Assembly (NCBI GenBank): GCA_016490735.1
Contig: JAEMWC010001386.1
Coordinates: 109,724 to 173,723 of the forward strand
Source of the DNA: Pachyseris speciosa
Taxonomy: Eukaryota; Cnidaria; Anthozoa; Scleractinia; Pachyseridae
Reading direction: 5' to 3'
DNA: 64,000 bases
The notes under the pieces: model-generated
Told to the model about the DNA's origin: nothing
What the model saw: only the letters and a program-made list of their open reading frames with translations
Database searches by the model: none
In this document: positions 9,966 through 21,211 of the stretch, piece by piece
Layout of the letters: each line of letters opens with the position of its first letter
How positions within the stretch are numbered: the first letter of the stretch is position 1
Translations under genes and position numbers: made by a program

Positions 9966-10953
9966 ACCTTATTATAGGAAATTAACGCTTTATGAAATTA
10001 ACGCGAATTTAACTCGCGTTAATTTTTGTTAGCTTTAATTTCCGCGTCATTACTTATGTGACGCGTAAATATTTGAATTAGTTTAACCTCAAATTCTCGA
10101 TATACTGCAGACATTCTTGACAACTAGGGTAGTTTAATCGTTTACAATATCTCCGAAAAAGGAGAAAGTATTTATCTGGGTGGAGATCAGCCGGTATTAT
10201 GGACACTGTAAAGCTACCAGATTCCTTCGTTTAACCCCTACGTTTAGGGCCAATCCCACGAACATCATTTGCATTGCGGATTTTTACACTTGGTGTTTGA
10301 ATAAATTTTTTCCTGTGTAAGTCACATTAATTTCCCTTATTTTGAAATTTCAGCACATATTTCGCGTTAATAGACCGTCCCACGGTTTATGACGTCATTT
10401 TGACTGGGGGCGGGGGACGGGGGTGCAAACCGCTGTAACGCCGCTACAAAGAGTCGGATTTCCAACATATGCCACTACATTAAATAGTTTTATTGATATC
10501 ATTCATTCAACAGAGAATAAGACCATTAAAGGAGGTACGACGCGACGTTCGTAAATTCGAATTATAAATCTTCGCATCTAGCTTCTAAGTTCGCGCAATT
10601 TGCATAATTTTGGGTTTGTATGAAATCTTAAAAATTGGTTAACGATCGTTGTAACCTGAATCTGTTCTTTATACTTCATGAAAATAATTGCAGTACAAAT
10701 GTCTTTTAAAAGACATTTTCACTGTGGAAATCCGCCTCTCTGTTGCGGCGTTACAGCGGTTCAAAGTCGGCCAAAATCCCATACATTTACTGTAATTTAG
10801 CCGTGTTTGCCCCCAGCCAATATGGCGTCAGAAACCGTTTAAAGGTCTATTTCCTTTACTAAAAAGTAATTCTTCCTTCAATTCGAGTTAACTTAGGACG
10901 CGTTTATTTCAAATACCTTAATTGACACCAGCGTTAATTTCCTATAATAAGGT
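9966..10953. mobile_element. Complete TIR/foldback element, 988 bp
   Basis: The ends are accttattataggaaattaacgc (left) and its reverse complement gcgttaatttcctataataaggt (right). The subterminal parts also mirror each other: the stretch around 10420-10470 (aaaccgctgtaacgccgc) pairs with 10745-10800 (gcggcgttacagcggttc...). No convincing target-site duplication is visible. There is no transposase ORF, so it is non-autonomous. A truncated sister lies at 8172. Confidence 0.82.
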
Positions 10954-11628
10954 GGTTCTGGCACAAGTGAGACGACTGACTTGCGACAGCGCCTCTTGCT
11001 TTTGAAAGATTGAGACCAAATGAAGCAACAACATCAGCCAACACCAAGTTATCGGCTCCAGAAAAAATAAAATAAAAATAAAAAAAACAGCTATTCCATG
11101 TATTTGCTGACACTCAATAAAAAACGAGTGGGATGTTTTTTTGCAGTAACTGTGAGACTTTTCTTGAAAATCCGCCTTGATGGATCATCACATGTTTACT
11201 CACGGTTATGTAAATGACTCGCGCGAGAAATCCGAAAACGATTTACGTTAATTGAGAGATTGACATTCTGACAGTGGAAAATCCAAATTAAGCAAATGTG
11301 GGCGGAATGGGGTCGTTAAAGAAAATCTCCCAGGCTCTCTTTCCTCCCTTTCCCCTTTCCCTTTCCCATCCCCGCTAAATTTTCTTTGCTCGCTCCCGAG
11401 CGGACGCCTCAAATATCCGAGAGGGCCTGGAACAGGCTACTCTTACAGGCGGGTGACACGAAAACCACGAGGCTTCCTCAAATCATTCATCTCATTTCAA
11501 CATTAGTTATCGGAGGCAGGGTATGGCCAGGAGCCTCTGGTATGGCTGAAACTGACGGTTTGAACACTTTTATTTTGTTTTTCATCATGCGCCCCTAAAT
11601 ATTTCATTTGAAAATATTTCAATACCAC
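10954..11628. other. Unassigned DNA
   Basis: No recognisable gene. The short + ORF at 11386-11598 has no motif. Confidence 0.35.
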
Positions 11629-11923
11629 TTCCCTCCCTCCCTCCCTCCCTCCCTCCCTCCCTCCCTGCCTCCCTCCTTCCCTCTCTCCCTCCCTGCCTCC
11701 CTGCCTCCCTCCCTCCCTCCTTCCCGCTCTCCCTCCCTCCCTGCCTCCCTCCTTCCCTTTCTCCCTCCCTGCCTCCCTCCCTCCTTCCCTCTCTCCCTCC
11801 CTCCCTGCCTCCCTCCTTCCCTCTCTCCCTCCCTGCCTCCGTCCCTCCTTCCCTCCTTCCCTCTCTCCCTCCTTCCATCCTTCCCTCCTTCCCTCCCTCC
11901 CTCCCTCCCTCTCTCCCTCCCCC
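11629..11923. repeat. Polypyrimidine (CCCT)n tract, 295 bp
   Basis: Imperfect ccct/ccctgcct/ccttccct repeats. The minus strand is GGGA-repeat, with many runs of four or more consecutive GGG blocks. G-quadruplex and triplex structures are therefore plausible. Long Ser/Leu/Pro (+) and Gly/Arg/Glu (-) ORFs across it are composition artefacts. Confidence 0.97.
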
Positions 11924-11929
11924 ATCAAA

Positions 11930-12236
11930 CCTTGTTGTTATATATCTATGAACTGTACGTTGTAAATAAAACTATAGCATGGATGCCCGTCGTGATTACC
12001 GGCTATTATGTTAGTTCCACAGACAAAAGACTTTGCCATTTTACTCCATCTTGTTTCTTGGCTCTACCCAAGTGTACAAATGCGAATTGCTGACATATTG
12101 CTGGAATTCCACCCAGGAATACTCTCCGTTGCTTCATGATACAGAAACTGAGTTTAGCAGTTTATCCCCTGTAGCTCATGTTTGATTTGCTAGACTGCCA
12201 CGATTTGAACACATTTTTCCAACAGTATGGAAAGAC
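11930..12236. other. Unassigned DNA
   Basis: Nothing supportable is seen. Confidence 0.3.
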
Positions 12237-13640
12237 AAACCTTAAGGTCGCGCAGGACTTTTCCTCTCATTACGTATGTATTTAGTTCACAAATAGTATG
12301 CACGAACTGCGACGACAGATTCCGAAAACACACGAAATATTCAATAAATTTAGAATGTAAAAACTCTTGTCGTGAATTTTCCGTGCATCGTCGGAATCAG
12401 TCGCACGGTTCGTGATTACAGTGGAACCCCGTTAATACGACCACCTTCGGGCTATGGAAATTTGGTCGTATTAACGATGTAGGGTTAAATTATGGTGCAA
12501 AATGCTTTTAAGCTACATTCTACTGCATGTATACCTTTAATCCGCTATAAATTGACCTTTTGCAGTTAATTAACAACCTTACAACCGCAATTAAACGAAA
12601 CCGAGTAACGAGAGAAAAACACTGACTTCTTTCAGTTCCTTGTTATGAAAGGAAAGGGCTTGTGAAATGTCTCGAAGAGCCGTTTTCTATATTGTAGCTT
12701 ACAACACTTTCACACATTTTCACAGCCACAGTGGAAGGCAGCAGAAACAAGAAGGCAAAATAACTTTGAGAGCCTCGAAATGCTGCAAAGTGAAGTCTTT
12801 CAGATCTTTTGTATTATTTATTCATGCATCCTTTTTACTGAACAATGCAATTTACCGGATGCCATGCTAACCACTAACACTTTTGCCTAAAAACGTTCAA
12901 AAACATTAGTAATGGGTTATTGTTTGTCAGATTGTGTCATGCCTATTTTCATTCAGCAGCCCCACCAAGCAATTTGACTGGTCATATTAACGGGGTAATT
13001 TTATAAAGAAAATAACGACTGAGGTGGTCGTTGGTCGTAATAACGGGGTTGTCGTATTAATGGGGTGGTCGTATGGCGGGGTTCCACTGTACTCTTTAAA
13101 TAAATACATACGTAATGAGATTAAGCATCCTGCGCGGGCTCGTTGCACCCAAAACGCCGGATACTTTGGTAAGGAAATTGAAATTGAAACCCTTTTCACG
13201 GCCTAAACTCTAATACAGCTACATGCAATGCAAGGTAGTCAATTATAATCAAATTCCCACTGAACGTTAAGATCGCGCAGGACACTTACGCCATTACGTA
13301 CGTTTTATTAAACGAGTATGCACGACCTGCGACGACTGTTCCGAAAACACTTGAAATATTCACGAGAAGATTGTTTTTATGTACTTTCTGTATAAATTAT
13401 TCAATAAATATAATCATGTTTTCGGTACACGTGTGATTGAAATTTTGAGGTATTAACTTCTTGCACATTTCAAAATCTCATAAAATTTACGTTTTAGAGG
13501 TCGTTGCTGCTAAAATGATGTATTCAAAAGGAAATTCAAAATTAAACCCCTTTTCCTGGACTGGTTTTAAGGCACGTGCACTGAAAGGTAGTGAATTATC
13601 ATAATTAGATTCAGTATTGAAAGTGCACGTTATCGAATAA
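12237..13640. repeat. Diverged tandem array interrupted by a pogo-type MITE
   Basis: A block with 'gatcgcgcaggac..attacgta..agtatgcacga.ctgcgacgac..ttccgaaaacac' occurs at 12240-12350 and 13267-13360. A second block, 'ggaaattgaaattgaaaccc...ggtagtcaattat', at 13170-13250 recurs at 13530-13600. The spacing between adjacent copies is about 360 bp once the inserted MITE (12419-13089) is discounted. Confidence 0.6.
12419..13089. mobile_element. pogo/Tigger-type MITE, 671 bp, TA target duplication
   Basis: The left terminus CAGTGGAACCCCGTTAATAC with gaccacc is mirrored by the right terminus ggtggtcgtatggcggggttccactg. Both ends are flanked by TA (12417-12418, 13090-13091). Terminal sequence and TA duplication fit the pogo/Tigger branch of Tc1/mariner. 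No transposase is present. It sits within the tandem array. Confidence 0.85.
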
Positions 13641-14076
13641 ATTATTGCCTCGTATAATTTTTGGAGACAGAAAAATTGCCCTATATTATCCAAGTTTTCG
13701 TCGCGAATATCGAATGTCACAACCGCTGCTGCTCCGCAGTTCTAACTTCTGACTATAAGGCATGATACGCAGCAAAATGGCAATCACGATATAATTCCAT
13801 CATCATCACCATCATTCCATCATCTGTTAAATTTTAACAGAATCTACATTCAATTCCCAGCGATATGAAGCTTGAAAAGGAAACGCTACCCCCAAAATGT
13901 ACGTATAGCAAGTGCCCTGCCTGACTTTAACGTTCATTTGCTGTGCTGAAACCAAGGATAGTACTTTCTTTCGTACAGTATTGGTAGTCAGATGTGACAA
14001 GCCATGACATGATCAGATTTTGATTAGATTTTCACAGGTCATTATGGGGAGGGGGAGGGGGGACAACTATTTCTTT
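13641..14076. other. Unassigned, intron of the CUB-Ig gene
   Basis: Contains a short cat/atc-rich stretch near 13797-13820. No exon recognised. Confidence 0.35.
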
Positions 14077-14145
14077 AGCCCCCCACGCAGTCGTTTTTAG
14101 GGGAGCCTAGTAATTCCCCTTCTAAAAAAGACCGCGTGGGAGGCT
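14077..14145. repeat. Short foldback, about 30-bp arms
   Basis: 'agccccccacgcagtcgttttt' with aggggag (left) pairs with 'ccccttctaaaaaagaccgcgtgggaggct' (right). It is probably a terminal remnant of a foldback element. Confidence 0.65.
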
Positions 14146-14287
14146 ACTATTTTTTTGCTTTGCATCTGCATTTTTGCCCTCACCGACAGTTTGAATTTTA
14201 CGCCACACTGGAAAAGACCATTCCTTGCCAATTCTAGGGATTCGACAAATGAATATCAATTTATTTAGCGCCAATCACTTTTCCTAC

Positions 14288-14481
14288 CTATTGTTGATGG
14301 ACTTGATCCGCTTTCCTTGATGCGGAAGAGCATGCGAAATCCTTTGCTTTGTAAACTACCGTCAGAGTGGAACATTATCACTGCATGCCCTCCAGTAACT
14401 TCAACTGTTTCCCCAGTCTTTGTACCACAGTACACACCTAATGACTGGCCTTTCTCATCAGTAATCTTCAAATAATCATAG
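14288..14481 (-). CDS. CUB-domain exon, second half (CUB-Ig gene)
   Basis: The minus-strand exon of 194 bp has acceptor ...TTCTTCGCAG|C and donor ATAG|GTAGGA. It enters in phase 2 and leaves in phase 1. The translation starts YDYLKITDEKGQSLGVYCG, the C-terminal half of a CUB domain, with the third-strand YDYL pattern and the fourth Cys in YCG. It continues with HAVIMFHSDGSLQSKGFRM and LFRI, the family's 'F.SD.s....GF...f' ending, then a Ser/Pro linker. The preceding exon (17613-17772) ends with AG, which joins the first C to make Ser, so the third CUB Cys sits just before YDY as expected. The following exon in the chain is the Ig exon, 11.3 kb away. Confidence 0.92.
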
Positions 14482-14484
14482 CTG

Positions 14485-15050
14485 CGAAGAAAACATTTGT
14501 GCTAAGTTAGAACTCGTGGCATTCACTACTTTTAGTAAAACGAGAGAAATGCAAAAGTTTCGATTTGTGAAGCAGGCCGGTACATCACTTTCACTACATG
14601 CAGAGGAAGCTCAGGGTATGAGGGGCCGGTCAGTGGATAATTGAGATGATTTGTGTAACACCGTCAATCGTATAGTATTATAAAGACTCCCTAAGGAGGT
14701 GATTTTAAAAACTTAATTGTCTCGAGAACTGTTTTTCATTGTCTTCTCTTGTTTTTGAGCCTCCAATGCATTGCGCGAAACCTGTGAAACGTTTCAAAAT
14801 GCCTGTCGCCAACGTTACTGTAGCAATGAAAGTACCAACTAAACAATAACTATAACTATTGATTTTCAAAGGTAAACCTGCCAAGCAGATTTTTATCATT
14901 GCGTTTACTTTTTGAAGACCATTTAATGGTGCTTTTCTAAGTTTCTAGGAACTGGGAATGTTCGGCACAATGCAAGGTTACTGATATCTTATAGTACACC
15001 AATAAATTAACATTATAAATTCGCTCTTAAGAAGGAAATTCAGCGATATT
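14485..15050. other. Intronic, unassigned
   Basis: No exon or repeat recognised. Confidence 0.35.
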
Positions 15051-15059
15051 TAAAACGAA

Positions 15060-15445
15060 CGACGTTTCGATGACTCTATATCATCATCATCAACTTCAAA
15101 CTACATGTAGGATTGATCACGTATATGTAGGAAACATAAACGACAAAATATTTGGAGGTGTTGAAGTATTCAATTGTTATGTCGAGAATTTGGCGCGAAC
15201 GAAACCTGACTGTGTGTTAAGTTTTGGTTTCATTTTCCGGATGAAAAGCATCTTGTAGGTCAAAGAGTCCAGCTTTGAGCAACATTTCTTATAAATTTAA
15301 AATGTTCTTGTAAATTAGTTGCATGTAGCTTGTGGTCTTCTTTCAGGTGTTTACCAATTGCAGAATATTTATGTACAGCGATAAGTTGAAAGACATGTCG
15401 GCATGTGTAACCGTCATAATCTGTGATTTTTTTGCTGGTAATCAT
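15060..15445 (-). pseudogene. Penelope-like GIY-YIG endonuclease fragment with 3' tail
   Basis: The minus frame reads DYDGYTCRHVFQLIAVHKYS, then AIGKHLKEDHKLHATN and EHFKFIRN. These are characteristic of the GIY-YIG domain of Penelope-like elements (Y-T-CRH..Q.I..HK.SAIGKHLK). Downstream on the same strand, 15095-15061 carries tgatgatatagagtcatcgaaacgtc, a hammerhead-like tail motif. The domain is truncated at both ends and inactive. It lies in an intron of the CUB-Ig gene, in the same orientation. Confidence 0.8.
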
Positions 15446-15540
15446 TGGGCGCAGTCACTTCCAATTTCTTGCTAACTTCGCTAAGACCTCTTCGTACAGC
15501 GTCAGTCGATCTCTGATCTAATGGACTTTCACTATTTTTT

Positions 15541-15541
15541 G

Positions 15542-15572
<31 letters not shown>

Positions 15573-15592
15573 TCTATCTATCTATTTATCAG
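15541..15592. repeat. (TTTA)n/(TCTA)n microsatellite
   Basis: A ttta run passes into tcta units. Confidence 0.9.
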
Positions 15593-17612
15593 TATAAAAA
15601 CCTTTAACGTTAAGGCTGGGGTTGACCAAAATCTTAATAAGAACATCCTAAGGACGTCGTACCTAAGCCGAGGCTAAGACATATAAGCACTTTTAGTTTC
15701 TACAGTCGTTTCTGCATCGAGCTACATGTATAAACATCAACATTGCAGATATGCATGATTTCCGACTGGTTTAAAAAATTTTAGATCTCGGGCTATGTTT
15801 TCTAGTCATTATGAACTATGAAAGCGTAATATACTTAACAACATGTTAAGAACGCTTTATGCTCAAGACACTGAAAAAATTATGGTCATTCAGTCTCTCA
15901 TCAGCCTCAGCTAAAAAATAATTGTGTATCTAACTGTTTTTCGTGATGTGGTTCGGCTTGATTCTGTAGTGAGCGGATGAAACTGCTGATGGTAGAGTCA
16001 ATAAGTCGCGGGGGATAAATAAAGTTCAGGAAGATTGATTAATTTCAAGACTAAATCTAAATCTAAATCGGTACTGTGCAAAACCACCCCAAGCGGAATA
16101 TATGTGCACAGGGTTGCGGTCAGCAGTTATTCAGTCATAGTACTTGCTTTTGTTTATTAAGTCATTTCTAGGTCTCGTATAAGGTAGGACTTATAAGCTC
16201 GGCATGCAACAGATGTGGTATTCTGAATGTAAGAGGGTAGATGGCTCCACTCTGATACGGTGCGTGGGGAGATTGATGATCAGTAGCAGTTCTTGTGTGT
16301 TACGTTGTTACTTTTATCGGTGAAAAGATCTGGAAAAGATGGGAAGAGGATGTGAGCGAATTAACATTGTCTTGAGGAGTCAATGTTTACAGCAATTTCA
16401 GCACGTGGGACAGCATACATGACTGGGTAATTTATCTTTAAATGTTCCAAACTCATCTTGCCTCAGCCTTACAGATATCAAATCACACAGACAAACGGTT
16501 CTGAGTGCTTTCTTCCATCCTATGGTGCTAATAACGTGAAAATGTGACCGCAGCAGTAAACATTTACAACTACTCAGTACCCTCCTCTCGGTATTGCCGC
16601 GTAAGCTTGGACGCTTTCAAATCCGACAACGTAAATTGAAATAGCTGTGTACTTGTTGTCGACATGACTTTGATAGACTAAGTACAGTAAGATACTTTGT
16701 TGTTGTTGTTGTTTTTCTGGGAACGCGTGTTACCCCTTGGTTTCCTTTCATTTCAATTCCATTCCAACGAAGGGTAGCTTATTATTGCTTGCTGTTGATG
16801 ATCTACGAGATGCTGTTCACCAGAAACATGAAACCAAGACCTGAAACGAAGTCAAATTCCTTTCGCTCCGAATTCTTTACAAAGCAGCTGAATACTCAAC
16901 ACCTCCAGAAATTTCGCGCTTAATTTTTCTATTTCTGTCACGTACTTTGAACTTGATGTCGATAACGTGAAGTCATCGAGACGTCATTCGTTTTTAACAT
17001 CGCTTATGTTCCTTCTAAAATGCTTTGCAAAACATTATGCGATTGAAATTCATACTTGACCATTTTTTCATTAACATGAAGAAAGAGTTGAGGGAGCTAT
17101 AAACTGCTTTAAGAAAATATGTCTACTTTCATTTTTAAGTCTTTGCATGGTGTTTGTTTGTCTGTTTGTTTTTTGTTATATTTGTCAATGTTGTTGTCGT
17201 TCTTGTTTGTCTCTGATTCTTTTAACCGTTGGGTACTGAGACGGCATCTTTCAGTGAAAACATTTAGTGCGATTCGTGAATTATGCAGCAAAAGGATTCA
17301 ATTTTTACATTAGTCACCCAGTTGTTCAAAACACGTTTAAGCTAACGCAGGATTTAACAAGGTGAATAGTTGATTCTAATCGGATTGCTTATTCTTATGG
17401 ATTCTTGTAACAGATTTTTGTCTTCAATTTTGACCCAGATATTTTATTTTTACTTTTAGTATAAAAGCAGCCCTAAAGGATATTTTTTGAACATACGAGA
17501 TAAAAACCTTTTGATCGTGGATAAAGTATCAACGCCTTTTGAACACCAGGCCCCAGATGTCTAACACCTGCAGAGCATATTTCATGTTAACTTTACAGTT
17601 ACCCTGAGTTAC
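15593..17612. other. Intron of the CUB-Ig gene, unassigned
   Basis: About 2 kb with no recognisable exon, RNA gene or inverted repeat. A short (ttg)n lies near 16697. Opposing short ORFs at 17109-17313 have no motif. Confidence 0.4.
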
Positions 17613-17772
17613 CTGCATGGAGAACCATAAGTCCCCTCCAAGTCAAATTCAAAGTCAATCATCAATGGCCTGCCCTCTGGGACTGGAACCCAGTACGTAC
17701 AGTGCTTATCGGGTGGGTAGTTGTTTGGATAGCCAGGGCTTGTGAGCCAATTGTTTACCACGGTTCCACATT
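17613..17772 (-). CDS. CUB-domain exon, first half (CUB-Ig gene)
   Basis: The minus-strand exon of 160 bp has acceptor TTTTTCTACAG|AA and donor TGCAG|GTAACT. It enters in phase 1 and leaves in phase 2. The translation begins CGTVVNNWLTSPGYPNNYPP, with DKHC following. This is the canonical CUB start: first Cys, then SPGYPNNYP, then second Cys. It goes on with a beta-strand segment ending in IDFEFDLEG and SPC (third Cys). The incoming G from the signal-peptide exon makes a Glu codon just before the first Cys. Together with the next exon this gives all four CUB cysteines in order, so the domain is complete and bounded by phase-1 introns, as for a shuffled module. Confidence 0.93.
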
Positions 17773-18197
17773 CTGTAGAAAAACAAAAGTACAATACAGT
17801 TTTCATATCTACAGCGCATTCACCTGCCATGCAGCGTACAATGTACAAATATGGAACCAGGTCACAGCAAAGATACTGATGATCACTGATAACAATTTGC
17901 GTTTATAGTGGAAAAAAAAAAAGACAAACAAGGAAAACCCGCGGAACCCGGATGGTCGCTCGGTTACTGAGAGTACTTAGAACAACTCGGAATGTTACTA
18001 TTCTTCTCCTGGTCTAGTCCTGGTCACTGGATTTTTTTTTTAAATCGTGAACAACATAACTCTTTCAGTAGAGTGCATTACAGCTGTTCAAAGTGCAAAA
18101 AATTATTTAAAATTGTTAATAAAAAAGTGCGTGACCATGTTAGCACTTGCCCTAGTGCCCCTAAAACAGCGCAACTAAAACAGAAGAATGAGGACTA
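17773..18197. other. Intronic, unassigned
   Basis: No feature recognised. Confidence 0.35.
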
Positions 18198-19732
18198 AGG
18201 GACGGACCATTAGAAATAACCGGAGAGGGGAAAGGGGGGGGGGGGGGTGACATTTCCCAAAAACAATTTCCTGCGAGGGAAACTTGTCAAAAAAAATAAT
18301 AATAATAAAATAACGCGAACGGTGATATGTAAAAATAATTCTTGCACAGGAAGCGAGATGCATAGCACTTAAGGTTATTAAAAGTATGGGATAAGGGGGA
18401 AAGGTAACATAAAACAATGTCTAAAGAGAATTGAAATTCTTAATTTGTCCTTCAGTACTTTTATTTGAAAACAATTGTCTGATATTTCTTCATACAACAA
18501 AACATAAATAGTATAAATGGCTTGCTTCTTACACAGTCATCATTACCACTGTTAGTATATACCACACAAGCGCTCTGATTGGTTAACCAGGAGGTGATTA
18601 GCAAGTACTATTCACCTCCGAGCAGCTGGAGCGCGAGATTTTAAAATTTCCCACTGCTTGTCGGTATAATGTCACCCATAAAGTAATGTTTTGGTCCACT
18701 AATTATTCAGCTTTTGTGGTATATACTAAAACAATTATTCACCTCTGTGTCGGTGAAAGTGGTGGATATTTACCCATAATTGTTAAATATTGCTATCACA
18801 AATAATTCTACAATAACATCTTTCTCTTGAGATATAAAATGTATTTCAAAATATTTTTGATAGAACATTAAGAAATATAACATTTATATAACAATATACT
18901 GTAATATAATTTTGTTTTATACGAAACTTAAACAATCATCAAAACAACAAAATGTATTGGATGTATTGAAGTTTCTCTGTTTCTAAATATTTCAATAATA
19001 AAAATCTGTATTATGACTCAACTGTGTAATGGAAATTCCCAACAATAAATAACTGACAGTGTAATTTTGGTTTTAATATGAAATAGTAACAGTAGTCAAA
19101 ATAACAAAATATACTGGATCAATTAAATTGCTACTGCTTTTTATTACGAACTATTGATATTCTGGCTCAGTTGCGAAATGTAAATTTCCACCAATAAATA
19201 ACAGTATATTATGAGACGCGTGTGAACACGGCGAAAGAAAAGTTTTGGAGAAACTGTTTACAAGTATCAAGAAAAAGAAGGAAGGAAGAGCGGCGTTGGT
19301 GACTGGGAAAATGGCTAAACTGGGTAACAGTTACAATCTGCTACGGGAAGCGTGCTACGAAGCAAGTTTGCAATGTCTGCAGGTCATGTGCCCAAACACA
19401 TCTTAACATCATCTGTGATTGATTACTGAACAGACACATGACAAAAATGAACTAAGTGGTAAACTATAATACCTGATTCTGAAGTTACATGAATATATGA
19501 AAATCATATATCGTATATGATACGTGATTCTCTTAGACATTATATTCTGATATAAATCTTTCGTAAATCGTAGATTAGTTACAAAGGACGAAATGTGTGG
19601 GAAGGAAAGAAAATTCGTGCAAAGCTTGTGCCTAAGGAAAAAAAATCCTGCAGACAAGTGGGTTTTAAAAAAACAATTCATGCATCGAAAATTTTTCACG
19701 CCCCCTCCGGTTATTTCTAATGGTCCGTCCCT
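18198..19732. mobile_element. TIR element, 1.53 kb, ends agggacggaccattagaaat
   Basis: The left end 'agggacggaccattagaaat' with aaccggag (18198-18225) is mirrored by the right end (ctccggttatttctaatggtccgtccct, ending 19732). The 30-bp termini match except around a short G-run. No transposase was found; the minus ORF at 19409-19699 has no family motif. A clear target duplication is not visible. A two-hairpin MITE (18552-18792) is nested inside. The family is uncertain. Confidence 0.8.
18552..18792. mobile_element. Two-part foldback MITE, copy 1
   Basis: The inverted ends ttagtatataccaca (18552-18566) and tgtggtatatactaa (18715-18729) are followed by a second imperfect hairpin that starts aacaatta (from 18730) and ends cataattgttaaatatt (about 18792). 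The layout matches the element at 20340-20652. The interior holds 'ctctgattggtta' (reverse CCAAT). Confidence 0.65.
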
Positions 19733-19875
19733 AAATATAATTCATTTTTCATTATCATACTGTTGAGTAATTACTATTGCCACGTTTTCTTGCGAGAAGG
19801 CCGTAAAGAGGTTGAAGAACGTGACTCGTATAAAACATTTTATCTTGCTGTCCATTATTAGACAATCTAACCGCA

Positions 19876-20003
19876 GACCGGTTAGCTCAGTGGTAGAGCC
19901 TAGTGGTAGAGCCTCAGTGGTAGAGCCTCAGTGGTAGAGCACCGAACGTCCATGCGGGAGGTCGCGGGTTCTAATCCCGGCCGGACCAACACCCAGGGTC
20001 TTT

Positions 20004-20036
<33 letters not shown>

Positions 20037-20335
20037 GACATCTGCAAATGGTTAGACTTTCTAGTCTTCTCGGATAAGGACAATAAACCGTAGGCCCCGT
20101 CTCACAGTACTTTCACTCAATCTGATTCTGTGGGACGTAAAAGAACCACTAGGGACGTAACAAAACTCTGGCTGTGACCCCCTTTAGTGTCTGTCCTAGA
20201 TATCTACATTACGGGGGCACTCATTAGTTACTTCATTAATTGTAAACTGCACAAGCAGTCTGGTCAAGTCCCCCGGCCAGTGATGTAAACTATCCCTGAA
20301 AAGCCCCGACGGGGAGAGGATAAGTATGTATGTAT
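19876..20335 (+). mobile_element. tRNA-derived SINE with expanded A-box region
   Basis: The head gaccggttagctcagtggta (pol III A-box) and ggtcgcgggttctaatcccg (B-box) are followed by a tRNA-unrelated body and a short tgta-repeat tail near 20320-20335. The 14-bp unit 'tcagtggtagagcc' is present four times, with slight variation, between A- and B-boxes (19890-19945). A real tRNA gene is ruled out because this spacing destroys the cloverleaf and a long body follows. Confidence 0.85.
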
Positions 20336-20339
20336 TGTA

Positions 20340-20652
20340 TTTTAGTATAAATCTACTAGCGTTTCATCACGAATGCCGTTCTCTGATTGGCTAGGCTACT
20401 CGCTATCAATTCTGTGATTGATAGTGAGTAGGGGTTGTCGACAAAATGGCGGCCGCTTCCTCGCGTTTTCGAAGTGTCTGCGAGGAGGATTTCGATAATT
20501 TACTTGTTTAGTTTTGAACGACTAGTAGATTTATACTAAAACAATTAGATAATTCGCTCTCGATTTCTATCGCGTGATAGCTGATTCGGGCTGCTCCCTT
20601 ATCAGCTATCATGCGATAGAAATCTCGAGCTCATAATCTAATTGTTAAATAT
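20340..20652. mobile_element. Two-part foldback MITE, copy 2, with promoter-like interior
   Basis: The outer ends ttttagtataaatctactag (20340-20359) and ctagtagatttatactaaaa (20522-20541) are followed by a second hairpin: aattagataattcgctctcg...atagctga (20543-20584) against tcagctatcatgcgatagaa...tctaatt (20602-20643). It ends in gttaaatatt like copy 1. Between the outer arms are an ATTGG (CCAAT) box and ATGGCGGCCGCTTCC in good start context. The short frame MAAASSRFRSVCEEDFDNLL then stops. Confidence 0.7.
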
Positions 20653-21211
20653 TGTATTGTAATTTGTCTTTTCTCATTCAACTAAACAATTAAAGAACTG
20701 TGAAAAATCAGTGCTATTGTGGAAAGACAGTTTTGAGCGGTTTTTTCTTTTTTTTTCCAGGCTTTTTTTTTTTTTTTTTTCATTACTACCAAGGAAGCGT
20801 TTATAACTACGAACATATTAGACATCTTCAGTCTTTAAACCGCAGTTGAAATGATGTTTTTCCTATATTTAAATGTAGGTGTTTGTTCATCATTCCCAGG
20901 TTTATTCCGAACTCAACTGATTACGTTAGTTGGTAAAGCAAGACACTGGTAACGTGGAAGTTATGATTTCAACTTCCGTACGAGCCTGAATTTCTTCAGG
21001 ATTTATTTTCGCTATTTTACAAGCAGCTGTTGTTATCTGTCCTTTCCCAAATCGTTCAAAATGGACTTCACTGGGCCTTAAAGATTATATTGATCAATGG
21101 CTTATTTCACTGAAGGAGGATAAGAAATTCAGTCTAAAACTACGATAGTTTGAAAAAAACGAAGAAAAGTCCTTTTTTCACTGACGATAACGAGAGATTT
21201 TGCTTCCTCAC
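20653..21211. other. Intronic, unassigned
   Basis: A poly-T block lies near 20764-20782. 20800-20830 has a tail-like word (acatcttcagtct) but no hammerhead core. No exon seen. Confidence 0.35.

Noticed and set aside
9649..10032. 127-codon + ORF and its neighbours in other frames
   Set aside because: All frames are open because of the GTCGC word bias, and the end of the ORF runs into the TIR element. No family signature.
11608..12093. 161-codon + ORF rich in Ser-Leu-Pro, and Gly/Arg/Glu ORFs on the minus strand
   Set aside because: Pure composition effect of the CCCT repeat tract; no non-repeat coding part.
19876..19990. Functional tRNA gene
   Set aside because: The A-to-B-box region is expanded by repeats, the cloverleaf cannot form normally, and a SINE body follows. 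The same reasoning applies to 25838 and 34598.
20820..20850. Another hammerhead-like motif (ctgaagatgtctaatatg on the minus strand)
   Set aside because: There is no GAAAC/GUC part in the right place.
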